Shown here in pieces: positions 51,687 to 61,286 of a DNA stretch of 64,000 bases. Position 1 is the first letter of the stretch. Each line of letters begins with the position of its first letter. The notes under the pieces were generated by a model. That model ran no database searches. It was given only the letters and a program-made list of their open reading frames with translations, and had not been told where the DNA came from. Origin of the DNA: Frateuria terrea (lineage in GTDB: Bacteria > Pseudomonadota > Gammaproteobacteria > Xanthomonadales > Rhodanobacteraceae); the NCBI RefSeq assembly GCF_900115705.1, contig NZ_FOXL01000008.1, positions 1 to 64,000 of the forward strand, written 5' to 3'. The position numbers and the translations under genes are program-made.

Positions 51687-51787
51687 CGAACACCTGCAAC
51701 GGCGAGGTACCGAGGTTCGCCAATGGTTCTCCAGGGGCGGCGCCAGCCCGGGGGTATCATGGACGACCCGCCTGCCGTATCCCGCCC

Positions 51788-52354
51788 ATGCCCCCTGCGC
51801 TCGACCTGTTGATGCAACGCCACTCCACCCCTTCGCGCCAGCTCGGCGCGCCCGGTCCGGAGGGCGCCGAGCTGCATGCCTTGCTGGAGGCCGCGGTGCG
51901 CGTGCCCGACCACGGCAAGCTGGTGCCGTTCCGCCTGATCGAACTGCGCGGCGACGCCAAGCAGATCTTCGGCGACCGCCTGGCTGCCATCGCTGCGCGC
52001 AATCCCGCCCTGTCCGAGGCCAAACGCGAGAAGGAGCGCACCCGCTACGGCTTCGCCCCGCTGGTGCTGGTGGTGGTCGCGCGGGTAACCACCGACAGCA
52101 AGGTGCCACCGATCGAGCAGGAGATCGCCGCCGGCTGCGTGGCCTACAACCTGCTGCTGGGCGCGCATGCGCTGGGCTACGGTGCGCAGTGGCTGACCGG
52201 CTGGGCTGCCTACGACGCCGAGGTCGCCGCGCTGCTGCGGCTGGCCGGCAACGAGCGGGTGATCGGTTTCGTGCACATCGGTACACCGCAGATCGAGGTG
52301 CCCGACCGCGACCGACCAACGGTGCAGGAGGTGTTCTCTCCATGGATGCCGTGA
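51788..52354 (+). CDS. Nitroreductase family protein (YdjA-like)
   Basis: A 188-residue FMN-dependent oxidoreductase. LMQRHSTPSRQLGAPGPEGAELHALLEAAVRVPDHGKLVPFRLIELRG is the FMN-binding start, with EQEIAAGCVAYNLLLGAHALGYGAQWLTGWAAYD and VIGFVHIGTPQIEVPDRDRP. The short length and DHGKLVPFR motif match YdjA rather than NfsB. The physiological substrate is unknown. It overlaps the exonuclease gene by 13 bases. Confidence 0.93.
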   Translation: MPPALDLLMQRHSTPSRQLGAPGPEGAELHALLEAAVRVPDHGKLVPFRLIELRGDAKQIFGDRLAAIAARNPALSEAKREKERTRYGFAPLVLVVVARVTTDSKVPPIEQEIAAGCVAYNLLLGAHALGYGAQWLTGWAAYDAEVAALLRLAGNERVIGFVHIGTPQIEVPDRDRPTVQEVFSPWMP

Positions 52355-53247
52355 CCGCAACGCCCGGCGCCGTCCACCTGGTGGACGGCAGCCTGTACGT
52401 CTTCCGCGCCTGGCATTCGATGCCCGACCAGTTCCACGACGCCGACGGCCACCCGGTCAATGCGGTGCACGGCTATACCCGGTTCCTCTGCGAGCTGCTC
52501 GAGAAAACCCGCGCCGAACACCTGGCGGTGGCCTTCGACGCCTCGCTGACCAGCTCTTTCCGCAACGCCATCTACCCGGCCTACAAGGCCAATCGCGAGC
52601 TGCCGCCGCCGGAGCTCGAGCGCCAGTTCGTGCTGTGCCGCGCGATCACCGAAGCGGTGGGCGTGAGCGTGATGATCGACCACAGCTACGAGGCCGACGA
52701 CCTGATCGGCAGCGCGTTGTGGAGCCTGCGCGGGCACGGCCTGGACAGCGTCATCGTCTCGGCCGACAAGGACTTCGGCCAGCTGCTGGGCGAGCGCGAC
52801 GAACAGTGGGACTTCGCCCGCAACGTGCGCTGGGGACCGGCCGGCGTGCACGAGAAGCTGGGCGTGCATCCGCACCAGGTCGCCGACTACCTGGCGCTGT
52901 GCGGCGACGCGGTGGACAACATCCCCGGCGTGCCGGGCATCGGCGCCAAGACCGCCGCCGCCCTGCTTGCGCATTTCGGCAGCCTGGACGTGCTGCTGGA
53001 GCGGGTCGAGGAAGTGGCGTTCCTGCGCATCCGCGGCGCCGCCGCCTGCGCCGCGCGCCTGCGCCAACATGCCGAGCTGGCACTTTTGTACCGCCGGCTG
53101 ACCCGCATCGCGCTGGATGCACCGGTGGCGCCTACAGCCGATGCGTTGCGCCGGCAGGCCGGCAGTGGACAGCTGGAGGCGCTGTGCGAGCAGCTGCGCT
53201 TCGGTCCGCTGACGCGTTCGCGCCTGCACGCGCTGGCGCTGGGCTGA
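52342..53247 (+). CDS. 5'-3' exonuclease / flap endonuclease (Pol I N-domain type)
   Basis: A 301-residue structure-specific nuclease with VHLVDGSLYVFRAWH (metal Asp), AVAFDASLTSSFRNAIYPAYKANR (helical arch), DHSYEADDLIGSAL, IVSADKDFGQLL and the H3TH region GDAVDNIPGVPGIGAKTAAALLAHFGSL. The acidic metal residues appear complete. It resembles the stand-alone Xni/ExoIX or Pol I 5' nuclease class. It begins within the nitroreductase gene (ATG at 52342), suggesting coupled translation. Confidence 0.93.
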   Translation: MDAVTATPGAVHLVDGSLYVFRAWHSMPDQFHDADGHPVNAVHGYTRFLCELLEKTRAEHLAVAFDASLTSSFRNAIYPAYKANRELPPPELERQFVLCRAITEAVGVSVMIDHSYEADDLIGSALWSLRGHGLDSVIVSADKDFGQLLGERDEQWDFARNVRWGPAGVHEKLGVHPHQVADYLALCGDAVDNIPGVPGIGAKTAAALLAHFGSLDVLLERVEEVAFLRIRGAAACAARLRQHAELALLYRRLTRIALDAPVAPTADALRRQAGSGQLEALCEQLRFGPLTRSRLHALALG

Positions 53248-53251
53248 GCCG

Positions 53252-53416
53252 CTAGGGCGTGTCCTTTGCCAAGCCGTAGGCGACCAGCCGGTCGTTCAAG
53301 GGATCGGTGCGCAGGCCTTGGTTGTGGGCAGCGATGAAGTCCCTGCGGGCAGCATCGAACTGATGATGCCGCTCGTAGGCGATGCCCCGGTTGTAATGGG
53401 CCGCCTGCTCGGAGTG
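53252..53416 (-). pseudogene. Fragment of a tetratricopeptide-repeat protein
   Basis: The reverse strand reads about 54 residues of TPR-like text, EQAAHYNRGIAYERHHQFDA through FIAAHNQGLRTDPLNDRLV, ending at a TAG. No start codon or complete fold precedes it, and the frame runs into the Nudix promoter region. It looks like the C-terminal remnant of a deleted gene. It could be chance, but the AHYNRGIAYE pattern is a good TPR helix. Confidence 0.55.
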
Positions 53417-53512
53417 CCCATGTTCCCTGCCCGGTCGTGTGAGCGTCCATCGGCATCGGCCCCGTGCGCGTAGTCGCCATCCGCGCACGCGGCGCTGCGC
53501 TAACCTACGTCG

Positions 53513-54097
53513 ATGGATCCCAAAGACATCCCCGCCGACGCCCACGCACCCGTGGAAACCCTCTGCCAGGGTCGCTGGCTCAGCCTGCGCAAGCGCGGGC
53601 GGTGGGAATACGCCGAACGCAACAATCCCGGCGGCGCGGTAATCATCGTGGCGGTCACGCCGGACGACTGCGTGCTGTTCGTCGAGCAGTACCGGGTCTC
53701 GATCCTCAGGCGCACCATCGAGATGCCGGCCGGGCTGGTCGGCGACCTGGCGTCGCAGGCCGACGAGAGCGCGCTGCTGGCCGCCGCGCGCGAGCTGGAG
53801 GAGGAAACCGGCTACCGCTGCGGACGGATCGATTTCATCCACGAAGGCCCCTCCTCCTCGGGCATGAGCACCGAGACGATCGCTTTCGTGCGCGCCCACG
53901 ACCTGGTCCGGGTCGGTGACGGTGGCGGCGACGAGACCGAAAACATCGTGGTGCACGCGGTGCCGCGTCGCGAGGCCGGCACCTGGCTGTTCGCCCGCGC
54001 GGCGGAGGGCTACTCGGTCGATCCGAAACTGTTCGCCGGGCTGTGGTTCCTGGAGCACGCGCAGCAGGCCGGGAGCCAGCCCCCCGACGCGGGCTAA
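53513..54097 (+). CDS. Nudix hydrolase (ADP-ribose pyrophosphatase-like)
   Basis: A 194-residue protein with a beta-strand entry WEYAERNNPGGAVIIVAVTPDDCVLFVEQYRV. The Nudix box is spread as EMPAGLVGD ... ESALLAAARELEEETGY, with the REL-EEETG metal-binding core. Layout matches NudF/ADP-ribose pyrophosphatases or similar nucleotide-sugar hydrolases. The extra residues in the box (LASQADESA) are usual for some members. It stands alone on the + strand. Confidence 0.92.
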   Translation: MDPKDIPADAHAPVETLCQGRWLSLRKRGRWEYAERNNPGGAVIIVAVTPDDCVLFVEQYRVSILRRTIEMPAGLVGDLASQADESALLAAARELEEETGYRCGRIDFIHEGPSSSGMSTETIAFVRAHDLVRVGDGGGDETENIVVHAVPRREAGTWLFARAAEGYSVDPKLFAGLWFLEHAQQAGSQPPDAG

Positions 54098-54168
54098 AGA
54101 TTCCGGCAGGCCGGCCGATTCCGGGGGTGTCGCCTCCTATCGACATCCCTAACGCCACGGAATCCGCC

Positions 54169-54519
54169 ATGAAAATCCTGCTCGCCTCCGCCCTGTTCCT
54201 GCTCGCGCCGATGGCGGCGCACGCCGCCTGCTCGCCGACCGACTTTGCCGTGCAGGACTTCAAGATCGCCGCCAGCGGCGGCCGCCTGAGCCTGAAGGGC
54301 CAGCTGGTGAACCACTGCGCCGAGGCCGCAGCAGCGCAGATCTCCATCGATGCGAAGGATTCCAGCGGCAAGGTGCTGGCGAGCAAGAAGGGCTGGCCGG
54401 CCGGCACGGCCAACATCGCCCCGGGCCAGTCGGTCGAGTTCGACCTGGGCCGGCTGTTCCGCTATCAGTCGGACATGCAGAGCTTCACTGCCGGCGTGGC
54501 CAGCGTGCGTACCTGGTAA
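54169..54519 (+). CDS. Small exported protein (FxLYD-like)
   Basis: A 116-residue periplasmic protein with a clear signal peptide MKILLASALFLLAPMAAHA and a small beta-sandwich: FAVQDFKIAASGGRLSLKGQLVNHCAEAAAAQISIDAKDSSGKVLASKKGWPAG. Two Cys (one after the cleavage site, one in NHCAE) could form a disulfide. Function unknown. It is followed within 25 bases by a strong terminator. Confidence 0.85.
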   Translation: MKILLASALFLLAPMAAHAACSPTDFAVQDFKIAASGGRLSLKGQLVNHCAEAAAAQISIDAKDSSGKVLASKKGWPAGTANIAPGQSVEFDLGRLFRYQSDMQSFTAGVASVRTW

Positions 54520-54540
54520 GCATCGGACTGGATGCACCCA

Positions 54541-54570
54541 GCAAAAAGGCCCCGGTTGGGGCCTTTTTGC
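54541..54570. terminator. Strong bidirectional hairpin terminator
   Basis: Perfect 13-bp stem GCAAAAAGGCCCC/GGGGCCTTTTTGC with a GGTT loop between the exported protein gene and the convergent M13 peptidase gene. Confidence 0.92.
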
Positions 54571-54662
54571 TTTTGGCTGCACCCTTTCAAGGGGATGCCT
54601 GGGATGGGATGGGTTTGCGCCGATGACGGCACCTTCGCAAGCCGCCCCGGCTCCTCACCCCA

Positions 54663-54686
54663 GCCCTTTCCCAAGAGGGAAAGGGC
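54663..54686. repeat. Palindromic extragenic repeat (copy 1)
   Basis: Perfect 10-bp arms GCCCTTTCCC/GGGAAAGGGC around AAGA, 12 bases past the M13 peptidase stop. Similar palindromes lie at 56986-57014 and 58505-58532, suggesting a REP-like family. Confidence 0.65.
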
Positions 54687-54697
54687 GCTCGGGTTTG

Positions 54698-56791
54698 CTA
54701 CCAGATGTGCACGCGCTGCTTGGGGTCCAGATAAAGCTTCTGGCCAGGCTTCGGATCGAACGCCTTGTACCAGGCGTCGATGTTGCGCACCGTCTGCGCG
54801 CGATAGCGGCCTGGCGCGTGGACGTCGGTGATCACCTGCTGGCGCAGCGCCGCATCGCGGGTCTTGCTGCGCCAGGATTGCCCGAAGGCCAGGAAGAAGC
54901 GCTGATCCCCGGTCAGGCCCTGGATCACGGGAGCCGGCTTGCCGCCGAGTGACTTGTGGTAGGCGATCCAGGCGGCGGTTAATCCCGACACGTCGGCGAT
55001 GTTCTCGCCCAGCGTCTGCTGGCCGTTGATGTGCAGACCGGGCAGCGGCTCGTACGCGTCGTACTGCTCGACCAGCTTCTGCCCGGCGGCCTTGAAGTGG
55101 GCCAGGTCCTCCGGCGTCCACCAGTTGGCCAGTCGGCCCTGCGCGTCGAACTCGGCGCCGGTGTTGTCGAAGCTGTGGCTGATCTCGTGGCCGATCACCG
55201 CGCCGATCGATCCGTAGTTGGCGGCCGCGTCGGCCTTGGGATCGAAGAACGGCGCTTCCAGGATAGCCGCCGGAAAATTCAGCGCGTTCTGCAGCGGCAG
55301 GTTCACCGCGTTGACGGTCTGCGGGGTCATCCACCATTCGCCGCGGTCGACCGGCTGGCCGAGCTTGGCCTTCTGGTGGCGGTATTCCTGCTCGACGGCG
55401 CGCAGGTGGTTGCCCAGCGCATCACCCGGCTTGATCACCAGTGCGCTGTAGTCGCGCCAGGTCTCCGGGTAGCCCACGCCGACCTTCAGCGACTCGATCT
55501 TGGCCTTGGCCTTCTGCTTGGTGGCGGCGGTCATCCAGTCGAGCTGGTCCACGCGCTCGTCGAACGCGGCCAGGATGTTCTTGACCATGTCCTGCACCTG
55601 GCGCTTGGACGCGGGCGGGAAGTATTTCTTGACGTAGATCTGTCCGACTGCGTCGCCCAGGTCGTTGTTGACCGCGCCGATCGCGCGCTTCCAGCGGTCG
55701 CGCTGCTTGGGCGTACCGGTGAGGGTATGGCCGTAGAACTCGAAGCTGGCATCGGCGTAGGCCTTGGGCAGCAGGCCGGCGCTCTCGTTGATGGTATGGA
55801 AGGTGAGGTAGTCCTTCCAGGTCTGGAGCGGCTCGCTGGCGACCAGCGCGGAAAGCCCCTTGATCGCGTCGGGCTGCCAGGCGTCGACCACCGGCTGGCC
55901 GGCCAGGCCCGCCGCCTCGAAATACGCGTTCCAGTCCATGCCCGGCGCCTTCTGCGCGTACGCGCCGAGCGGCCACGGGTTGTTGGCCTTGTGCACGTCC
56001 TCGCTCTCGACCAGGCTGGCCTGCGCCTTGGCGATCTTCATCTCCAGTCCGAAGATCGCCTGCGCCTTGGCCGGCGCGTCGGCGATGCCGGCACGCTGCA
56101 GGGTGGCGGCAATGTACGCCTTGTACTTGTCGCGGAAACCGGCCATCTCCGCGTCGTCCTTGAGGTAGTAGTCGCGGCTGGGCATCCCCAGGCCACCCTG
56201 CAGCAGGTAGGCGATGTTGTGCGAGGGGTCTTCCAGGCCCTGGGTCACGAACAGGCCGAAAAGGTGCTCGGTCTGCCAGTTGGTGGCGTTGATCGGGTCG
56301 ACGTCGGCACGCAGCTGGCCGCCGAGCACGCGCGAGAGGTCGGTGCGCGTGCGGATCGCGGCGACCTTGTCCAGCTCCGGCTTGAGCGGCGAGAGGCCCG
56401 CTTTTTCGATCGCCGCGGTGTTCATGAACGCGGCGTAGTAGTCGGCGATCTTGCGCTGGTTGCTGCCGGCGGCCGGATGGCTGGCGCCAGCGTCGCGGAT
56501 GATCTGTGCGTTGCGCTTCTCGGCCTTCTGGAACACCTGCAGGAAGATGCCGGTGCTCGCGCGGTCGGCCGGGATCACCGCCGTCTTGCGCCAGTTGCCG
56601 TTGGCGTAGTTGTCGAAATCGTCGCCGGGCTTGACCGAGTGGTCCATGCCGGCCAGGTCCACGCCCATCGCATGGCCCACCGGGATGCCCGCCGGCGCCT
56701 TGCCCTGCTGGGCCGCCGCCGCGAACGCGCCCGCGCTTACCGCCGAACCGCACAGGAACGCGGTCACCACCATCCATCGCATCGCTTGCAT
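54698..56791 (-). CDS. Exported M13 family metallopeptidase (neprilysin/PepO-like)
   Basis: A 697-residue zinc endopeptidase with a signal sequence (MQAMRWMVVTAFLCGSAVSAGAFAAAA). An N-terminal M13 helical domain includes VKPGDDFDNYANGNWRK. The catalytic domain has AVIGHEISHSFDNTGAEFD (HExxH), GENIADVSG (third ligand Glu) and the C-terminal VRNIDAWYKAFDPKPG and W terminus typical of M13. It probably degrades periplasmic peptides. Start at 56791 is the first Met of the hydrophobic leader; the extended upstream frame is not coding. Confidence 0.95.
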   Translation of the reverse strand: MQAMRWMVVTAFLCGSAVSAGAFAAAAQQGKAPAGIPVGHAMGVDLAGMDHSVKPGDDFDNYANGNWRKTAVIPADRASTGIFLQVFQKAEKRNAQIIRDAGASHPAAGSNQRKIADYYAAFMNTAAIEKAGLSPLKPELDKVAAIRTRTDLSRVLGGQLRADVDPINATNWQTEHLFGLFVTQGLEDPSHNIAYLLQGGLGMPSRDYYLKDDAEMAGFRDKYKAYIAATLQRAGIADAPAKAQAIFGLEMKIAKAQASLVESEDVHKANNPWPLGAYAQKAPGMDWNAYFEAAGLAGQPVVDAWQPDAIKGLSALVASEPLQTWKDYLTFHTINESAGLLPKAYADASFEFYGHTLTGTPKQRDRWKRAIGAVNNDLGDAVGQIYVKKYFPPASKRQVQDMVKNILAAFDERVDQLDWMTAATKQKAKAKIESLKVGVGYPETWRDYSALVIKPGDALGNHLRAVEQEYRHQKAKLGQPVDRGEWWMTPQTVNAVNLPLQNALNFPAAILEAPFFDPKADAAANYGSIGAVIGHEISHSFDNTGAEFDAQGRLANWWTPEDLAHFKAAGQKLVEQYDAYEPLPGLHINGQQTLGENIADVSGLTAAWIAYHKSLGGKPAPVIQGLTGDQRFFLAFGQSWRSKTRDAALRQQVITDVHAPGRYRAQTVRNIDAWYKAFDPKPGQKLYLDPKQRVHIW

Positions 56792-56985
56792 TGCATTGCT
56801 CCGCTGTTGAAACAGGCGCCCACGATAGCGGTGAAGCGGCAAGGGTGCGTGCATGACCTCTGGGCTAGGAGGTGCGTTTGGCTCCCTCTCCCCTTCGGTG
56901 GCGAGCGGCCCCGGGCCTCGAGCAGAATGGATTTGGAGAGGCATCTTCCGCCACCGGCATGGCCGCGAGCCCCACCCGGCTCGCC

Positions 56986-57014
56986 CTGCCCTCTCCCTCG
57001 AGGGAAAGAGGGGC
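56986..57014. repeat. Palindromic extragenic repeat (copy 2)
   Basis: Contains the 12-bp palindrome TCCCTCGAGGGA (56994-57005) flanked by CCCTC and GAGGG. It lies just past the stop of the putative anti-sigma gene, in the 233-base gap before the M13 gene, and is related to copies at 54663 and 58505. Confidence 0.6.
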
Positions 57015-57024
57015 TCAAGCCGCA

Positions 57025-57480
57025 TCAGGCAGTCTGGTCGGGGTGCTGCAGCCAATGCCGGGACAGGCGCGACAGGCCCAGACACGCCGCCAACGCCCAG
57101 ACCCAGGGTTTGGCCAGCAGGGCGCCGGCCGTCCCCTGATCGAGCGAGGGCAGCCACTGGGCGCCATATATCAACGTGGCGGCCAGCCCGGACAGCACCA
57201 TCGCCCCGACAAGCAGCACGAGCAGGTTGCCTTCCAGGCGGGTGTCAGCCGGTCGGGCGGCGGCCCGTTCCACCTGCTGCGCCAGCCTGCGGGCAAAGTC
57301 GGGCGGCAGCTGCTCGTCCAGCGGCTGCGCCAGGGCGTGGGCCACCAGGCGATAGCTGCGCAGCTGCGGATCACCCTCCTGCGGCGCCAGGCCGGCGCGC
57401 TCCTCGGCAAGCGCACGCTCCTGCGCGGACCATTCGCGCGCATCGTCGTCGGGCAGGGGAAAACGGGGATCGTGGTTCAT
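57025..57480 (-). CDS. Putative anti-sigma factor, two-helix membrane protein
   Basis: A 151-residue protein. The cytosolic N-terminal part is charged (REWSAQERALAEERAGLAPQEGDPQLRSYRLVAHALAQPLDEQLPPDFARRLAQQVERA). Two hydrophobic segments follow (LLVLLVGAMVLSGLAATLIYGA and WVWALAACLGLSRLSRHWL). The start overlaps the sigma factor stop (ATGA at 57477-57480), and topology suggests it holds the sigma factor at the membrane. No named anti-sigma family is recognised. Confidence 0.8.
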   Translation of the reverse strand: MNHDPRFPLPDDDAREWSAQERALAEERAGLAPQEGDPQLRSYRLVAHALAQPLDEQLPPDFARRLAQQVERAAARPADTRLEGNLLVLLVGAMVLSGLAATLIYGAQWLPSLDQGTAGALLAKPWVWALAACLGLSRLSRHWLQHPDQTA

Positions 57481-58058
57481 ACGGCAACTCCCAGCCGGCC
57501 TTCCAGTACGGTGCGAAGGCGCAGGCGTGCGCGGAACAGGTGACTCTTGATGGTGCCGGAGGCCAGGCCGGTGATCATGGCGATCTCCGGAATGCTGGCC
57601 TCCTCCAGATGGTAGAGCGTCAGTACCGTGCGTTGCACCGGCGGCAGCGCGTCGATGGCATCGTGCAGGCGGCGCGCGACCTGGGCATCGCCGAAGGCCT
57701 GCTCCAGGTCGAAGTCGTCGCCCAGGTTTTCCAGCGGGGAAGGGACGTCCCCGTCGGCGGCCGGCTCGAGCAGCGGGATGCGCTTGCGCTGCAGGTGGCG
57801 CAGCGCGATCGAATAGGCGACCTGCCCGATCCAGGACTTCAGTGCACTTTCGTAGCGGTACTGGTGCAGGCACTGGTGCACGCGCAGGAAGGTCTCCTGG
57901 CACAGCTCCCGCGCGTCCTCCGGATGGCGCACCATGCGGTGGATGATGTGCCAGCACAGGCCCTGGTAGTCGCGCACCAGGCGCTCGAAGGCACCGGGCG
58001 CGCCGCGCAGCACGGCGTCGACCAGTTCACGGTCCAGGTTGGTTGAGCGCTCATCCAT
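57477..58058 (-). CDS. ECF sigma factor (RpoE-like)
   Basis: A 193-residue sigma-70-family factor. Region 2 (about 20-90) is AFERLVRDYQGLCWHIIHRMVRHPEDARELCQETFLRVHQCLHQYRYESALKSWIGQVAYSIALRHLQRKR. Region 4 (about 125-185) is LPPVQRTVLTLYHLEEASIPEIAMITGLASGTIKSHLFRARLRLRTVL. The ATG at 58056-58058 lies only a few bases past the predicted transcription start of its own ECF-type promoter and lacks a ribosome site, so the message may be nearly leaderless. Probably autoregulated. Confidence 0.93.
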   Translation of the reverse strand: MDERSTNLDRELVDAVLRGAPGAFERLVRDYQGLCWHIIHRMVRHPEDARELCQETFLRVHQCLHQYRYESALKSWIGQVAYSIALRHLQRKRIPLLEPAADGDVPSPLENLGDDFDLEQAFGDAQVARRLHDAIDALPPVQRTVLTLYHLEEASIPEIAMITGLASGTIKSHLFRARLRLRTVLEGRLGVAV

Positions 58059-58067
58059 CGCCCATGG

Positions 58068-58094
58068 GATACGCGCCACGGGCAAACGGTTGCA
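58068..58094 (-). promoter_or_regulatory. Putative ECF-type promoter of the sigma/anti-sigma operon
   Basis: On the reverse strand, TGCAACC (58088-58094) is followed after 14 bases by CGTATC (58068-58073). It forms an inverted arrangement with the divergent promoter at 58107-58133. Confidence 0.65.
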
Positions 58095-58106
58095 AGTGTC
58101 TTCGGG

Positions 58107-58133
58107 TGCAACCGTGCGGACGCCCGCCGTCTC
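58107..58133 (+). promoter_or_regulatory. Putative ECF-type promoter of the small membrane protein gene
   Basis: TGCAACC (58107-58113) is followed after 14 bases by CGTCTC (58128-58133). It has the same boxes and spacing as the opposite-strand promoter, so one sigma factor probably reads both. Confidence 0.65.
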
Positions 58134-58168
58134 TCCTGCACCGAACCCCAACCACAGGAGCAGGACCC

Positions 58169-58495
58169 ATGAATCTCGGCGACCTCATTCCCATCACGCT
58201 GTTCATCTGCATCACCTACGCCATCAAGGTCGTCGTCGACGCACGCGTGCGCCGGCAGATGGTCACCGTCGGCGGCTCGGAGGAACTGGTGCGCTCGGTG
58301 CTGCAGAGCGAGGAGCTGCGCCGGCGGCATTCTTCGCTGCACTGGGGCGTGGTGCTGGTCGCGCTGGGGATCGGCTTCGCGCTGATCCAGGCGTTCGGCT
58401 GGCAGGACCTGACCCCCGGCCTGGTGGCCGTGCTGGCAGTGGCCACGGGCGTCGGCAACCTGGTGTTCTACGGGATCGCGCGGCGGCTTGGGTGA
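58169..58495 (+). CDS. Small membrane protein divergent from the ECF sigma gene
   Basis: A 108-residue protein with three hydrophobic segments (LIPITLFICITYAIKVVVDA, HWGVVLVALGIGFALIQAFGW, GLVAVLAVATGVGNLVFYGIA) and a charged loop between the first two (RVRRQMVTVGGSEELVRSVLQSEELRRRHSS). Family not recognised; similar text occurs with ECF loci in xanthomonads. AGGAG precedes the ATG at 58169. The upstream ECF-type promoter suggests it belongs to the regulon of the neighbouring sigma factor. Confidence 0.8.
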   Translation: MNLGDLIPITLFICITYAIKVVVDARVRRQMVTVGGSEELVRSVLQSEELRRRHSSLHWGVVLVALGIGFALIQAFGWQDLTPGLVAVLAVATGVGNLVFYGIARRLG

Positions 58496-58504
58496 TCCCG
58501 CCCT

Positions 58505-58532
58505 GCTCCCTCCCCTTCCCGGGAGAGGGAGC
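58505..58532. repeat. Palindromic extragenic repeat (copy 3)
   Basis: Arms GCTCCCTC/GAGGGAGC enclose CCCTTCCCGGGA, between convergent gene ends at 58495 and 58540. It may act as a terminator; related to repeats at 54663 and 56986. Confidence 0.6.
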
Positions 58533-58539
58533 GACGGCG

Positions 58540-58845
58540 TCAGTGCAGGACGAACAGCTTGTCGAAGCCGGCCACGCGCAGCGTGCCGCGCAGTTCGTCG
58601 CGGGCATTGACGATGCGGATCTCGGCGCGGTCGGCGCCGGCGTGTTCGCGCAGCAGCAGCAGCATGCCCAGCGCGGAGCTGTCCATGCAGGTGACCTCGC
58701 CCAGGTCGATCACGTAGCTGCGCGCCTTGATCCCGGAGCCCAGGCAGGCGTCATGGAAGTCGCGGTGCACGCTGAAGTCGAAGTGCTCGCCCAGGTGCAG
58801 GGTCAGGCAGTCGGTGTCGCTGTCGTGGTGGACGTTGATGCTCAT
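58540..58845 (-). CDS. STAS-domain anti-sigma-factor-antagonist-like protein
   Basis: A 101-residue single STAS domain: MSINVHHDSDTDCLTLHLGEHFDFSVHRDFHDAC, VIDLGEVTCMDSSALGMLLLLREHAG, and LRVAGFDKLFVL. The Ser pair in MDSSALG is where SpoIIAA-like proteins are phosphorylated. It lies 12 bases past the MCP-like gene at the end of the chemotaxis cluster, so it probably links signalling to that cluster. No partner kinase is in the window. Confidence 0.92.
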   Translation of the reverse strand: MSINVHHDSDTDCLTLHLGEHFDFSVHRDFHDACLGSGIKARSYVIDLGEVTCMDSSALGMLLLLREHAGADRAEIRIVNARDELRGTLRVAGFDKLFVLH

Positions 58846-58857
58846 GGTGCAGGGTCC

Positions 58858-60039
<1,182 letters not shown>

Positions 60040-60055
60040 GGAATTGCTTCCGCGA

Positions 60056-61156
60056 TCAAAGGGCGGCGACGCGCGGGGCGCTGTCGAGGGGTTGGCGCGC
60101 CAGCCTGAGCAGGCGCGCGGCAATCTGGTCGAGCGGCAGGGCTTCGCGTGCGGCGCCCAGCTTGAAGGCGGCGCCCGGCATGCCCCACACCACCGAGGAA
60201 TCCTCGTCCTGCACCAGCGTGGCGGCACCGGCCTGGGAAAGTTCCAGCAGCCCGCGAGCGCCGTCGTCACCCATGCCGGTAAGCAGCGCGGCGACGGTGG
60301 CCTTGCCGACGCTGGCCGCCATCGAGCGGAACAGCACGTCGACCGAGGGCTTGTGGCGGTTCACCGGCGGGCCGTCGTGCAGGCGGCAGACGTGCTTGGC
60401 ACCGTCCCACATCACCAGCAGGTGCTGGCTGCCGGGGGCGATGTACGCGTGGCCCTGCTGGATCGGCTGGCCGTCGTGCGCCTCGCACACGCGCATCGCC
60501 GAGCAATGGTCCATGCGTGCGGCGAACGGGCCGCTGAAGGCGGCAGGGATGTGTTGGGTGATCACGATCGGCGGCGCATCCGGCGGCATCGCTTCCAGCA
60601 CCACGCGGATCGCCTCGGTGCCGCCGGTGGAGGCGCCGATGGCGATGATCGGACTGCCACCGCGCGTGCCGGCCGACTGCGACAGCGGCAGCACGGCATC
60701 GGCGGACAGCCGCGGCGCCACGTCCAGCTTGCGCACCGCGGTTCGCGCACGCGGCTTGGAGCGTGCCGCCGTCACCACCTTGGCGCAGATCTCCTGCGCG
60801 CTGCCGGCGAAAGTGCCGGCCAGGTCGCTGGCGGGCTTGGCGAAGAAGTCCACCGCGCCCAGTTCCAGCGCACGCAGGGTGACCTCGGCGCCCTGCTCAG
60901 TCAGCGAGGACACCATCACCACCGGCATCGGGCGCAGCCGCATCAGGTTTTCCAGGAAGGTCAGTCCGTCCATCCGCGGCATCTCGACGTCGAGCGTGAG
61001 CACGTCGGGCTCGAGCTGCTTGATCTTGTCGCGCGCGATCAGTGGGTCGGCCGCCGTGCCGACCACCTCGATACGCGGATCGGAGGCAAGCATGGTCGAC
61101 AGGAGCTTGCGCACCAGTGCGGAATCGTCGACTACCAGTACTCGCACTTTGTCCAT
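60056..61156 (-). CDS. cheB: Chemotaxis methylesterase/glutaminase CheB
   Basis: Removes receptor methyl esters and deamidates glutamines. A 366-residue protein with a receiver domain ([14 protein letters not shown]; phospho-acceptor Asp56 in [12 protein letters not shown]) and a C-terminal esterase domain. The catalytic Ser is in [11 protein letters not shown], the His in [14 protein letters not shown], and the Asp in GMGDDGARG. The ATG is at 61156. It follows cheD and precedes the second MCP with a 16-base gap. Confidence 0.96.
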   Translation of the reverse strand: MDKVRVLVVDDSALVRKLLSTMLASDPRIEVVGTAADPLIARDKIKQLEPDVLTLDVEMPRMDGLTFLENLMRLRPMPVVMVSSLTEQGAEVTLRALELGAVDFFAKPASDLAGTFAGSAQEICAKVVTAARSKPRARTAVRKLDVAPRLSADAVLPLSQSAGTRGGSPIIAIGASTGGTEAIRVVLEAMPPDAPPIVITQHIPAAFSGPFAARMDHCSAMRVCEAHDGQPIQQGHAYIAPGSQHLLVMWDGAKHVCRLHDGPPVNRHKPSVDVLFRSMAASVGKATVAALLTGMGDDGARGLLELSQAGAATLVQDEDSSVVWGMPGAAFKLGAAREALPLDQIAARLLRLARQPLDSAPRVAAL

Positions 61157-61286
61157 GCCGTTATCTCGAGCTTGCCTGTGATGGGTGGAGCGATGGGGCT
61201 GGGTCGTGAGGGCGTTGATCCGTCTGCACCGCGGCTGGGCAGCCGGCACGGCGGATGCCGCGCCCCCACGGCCCAGCGCCACCAGG

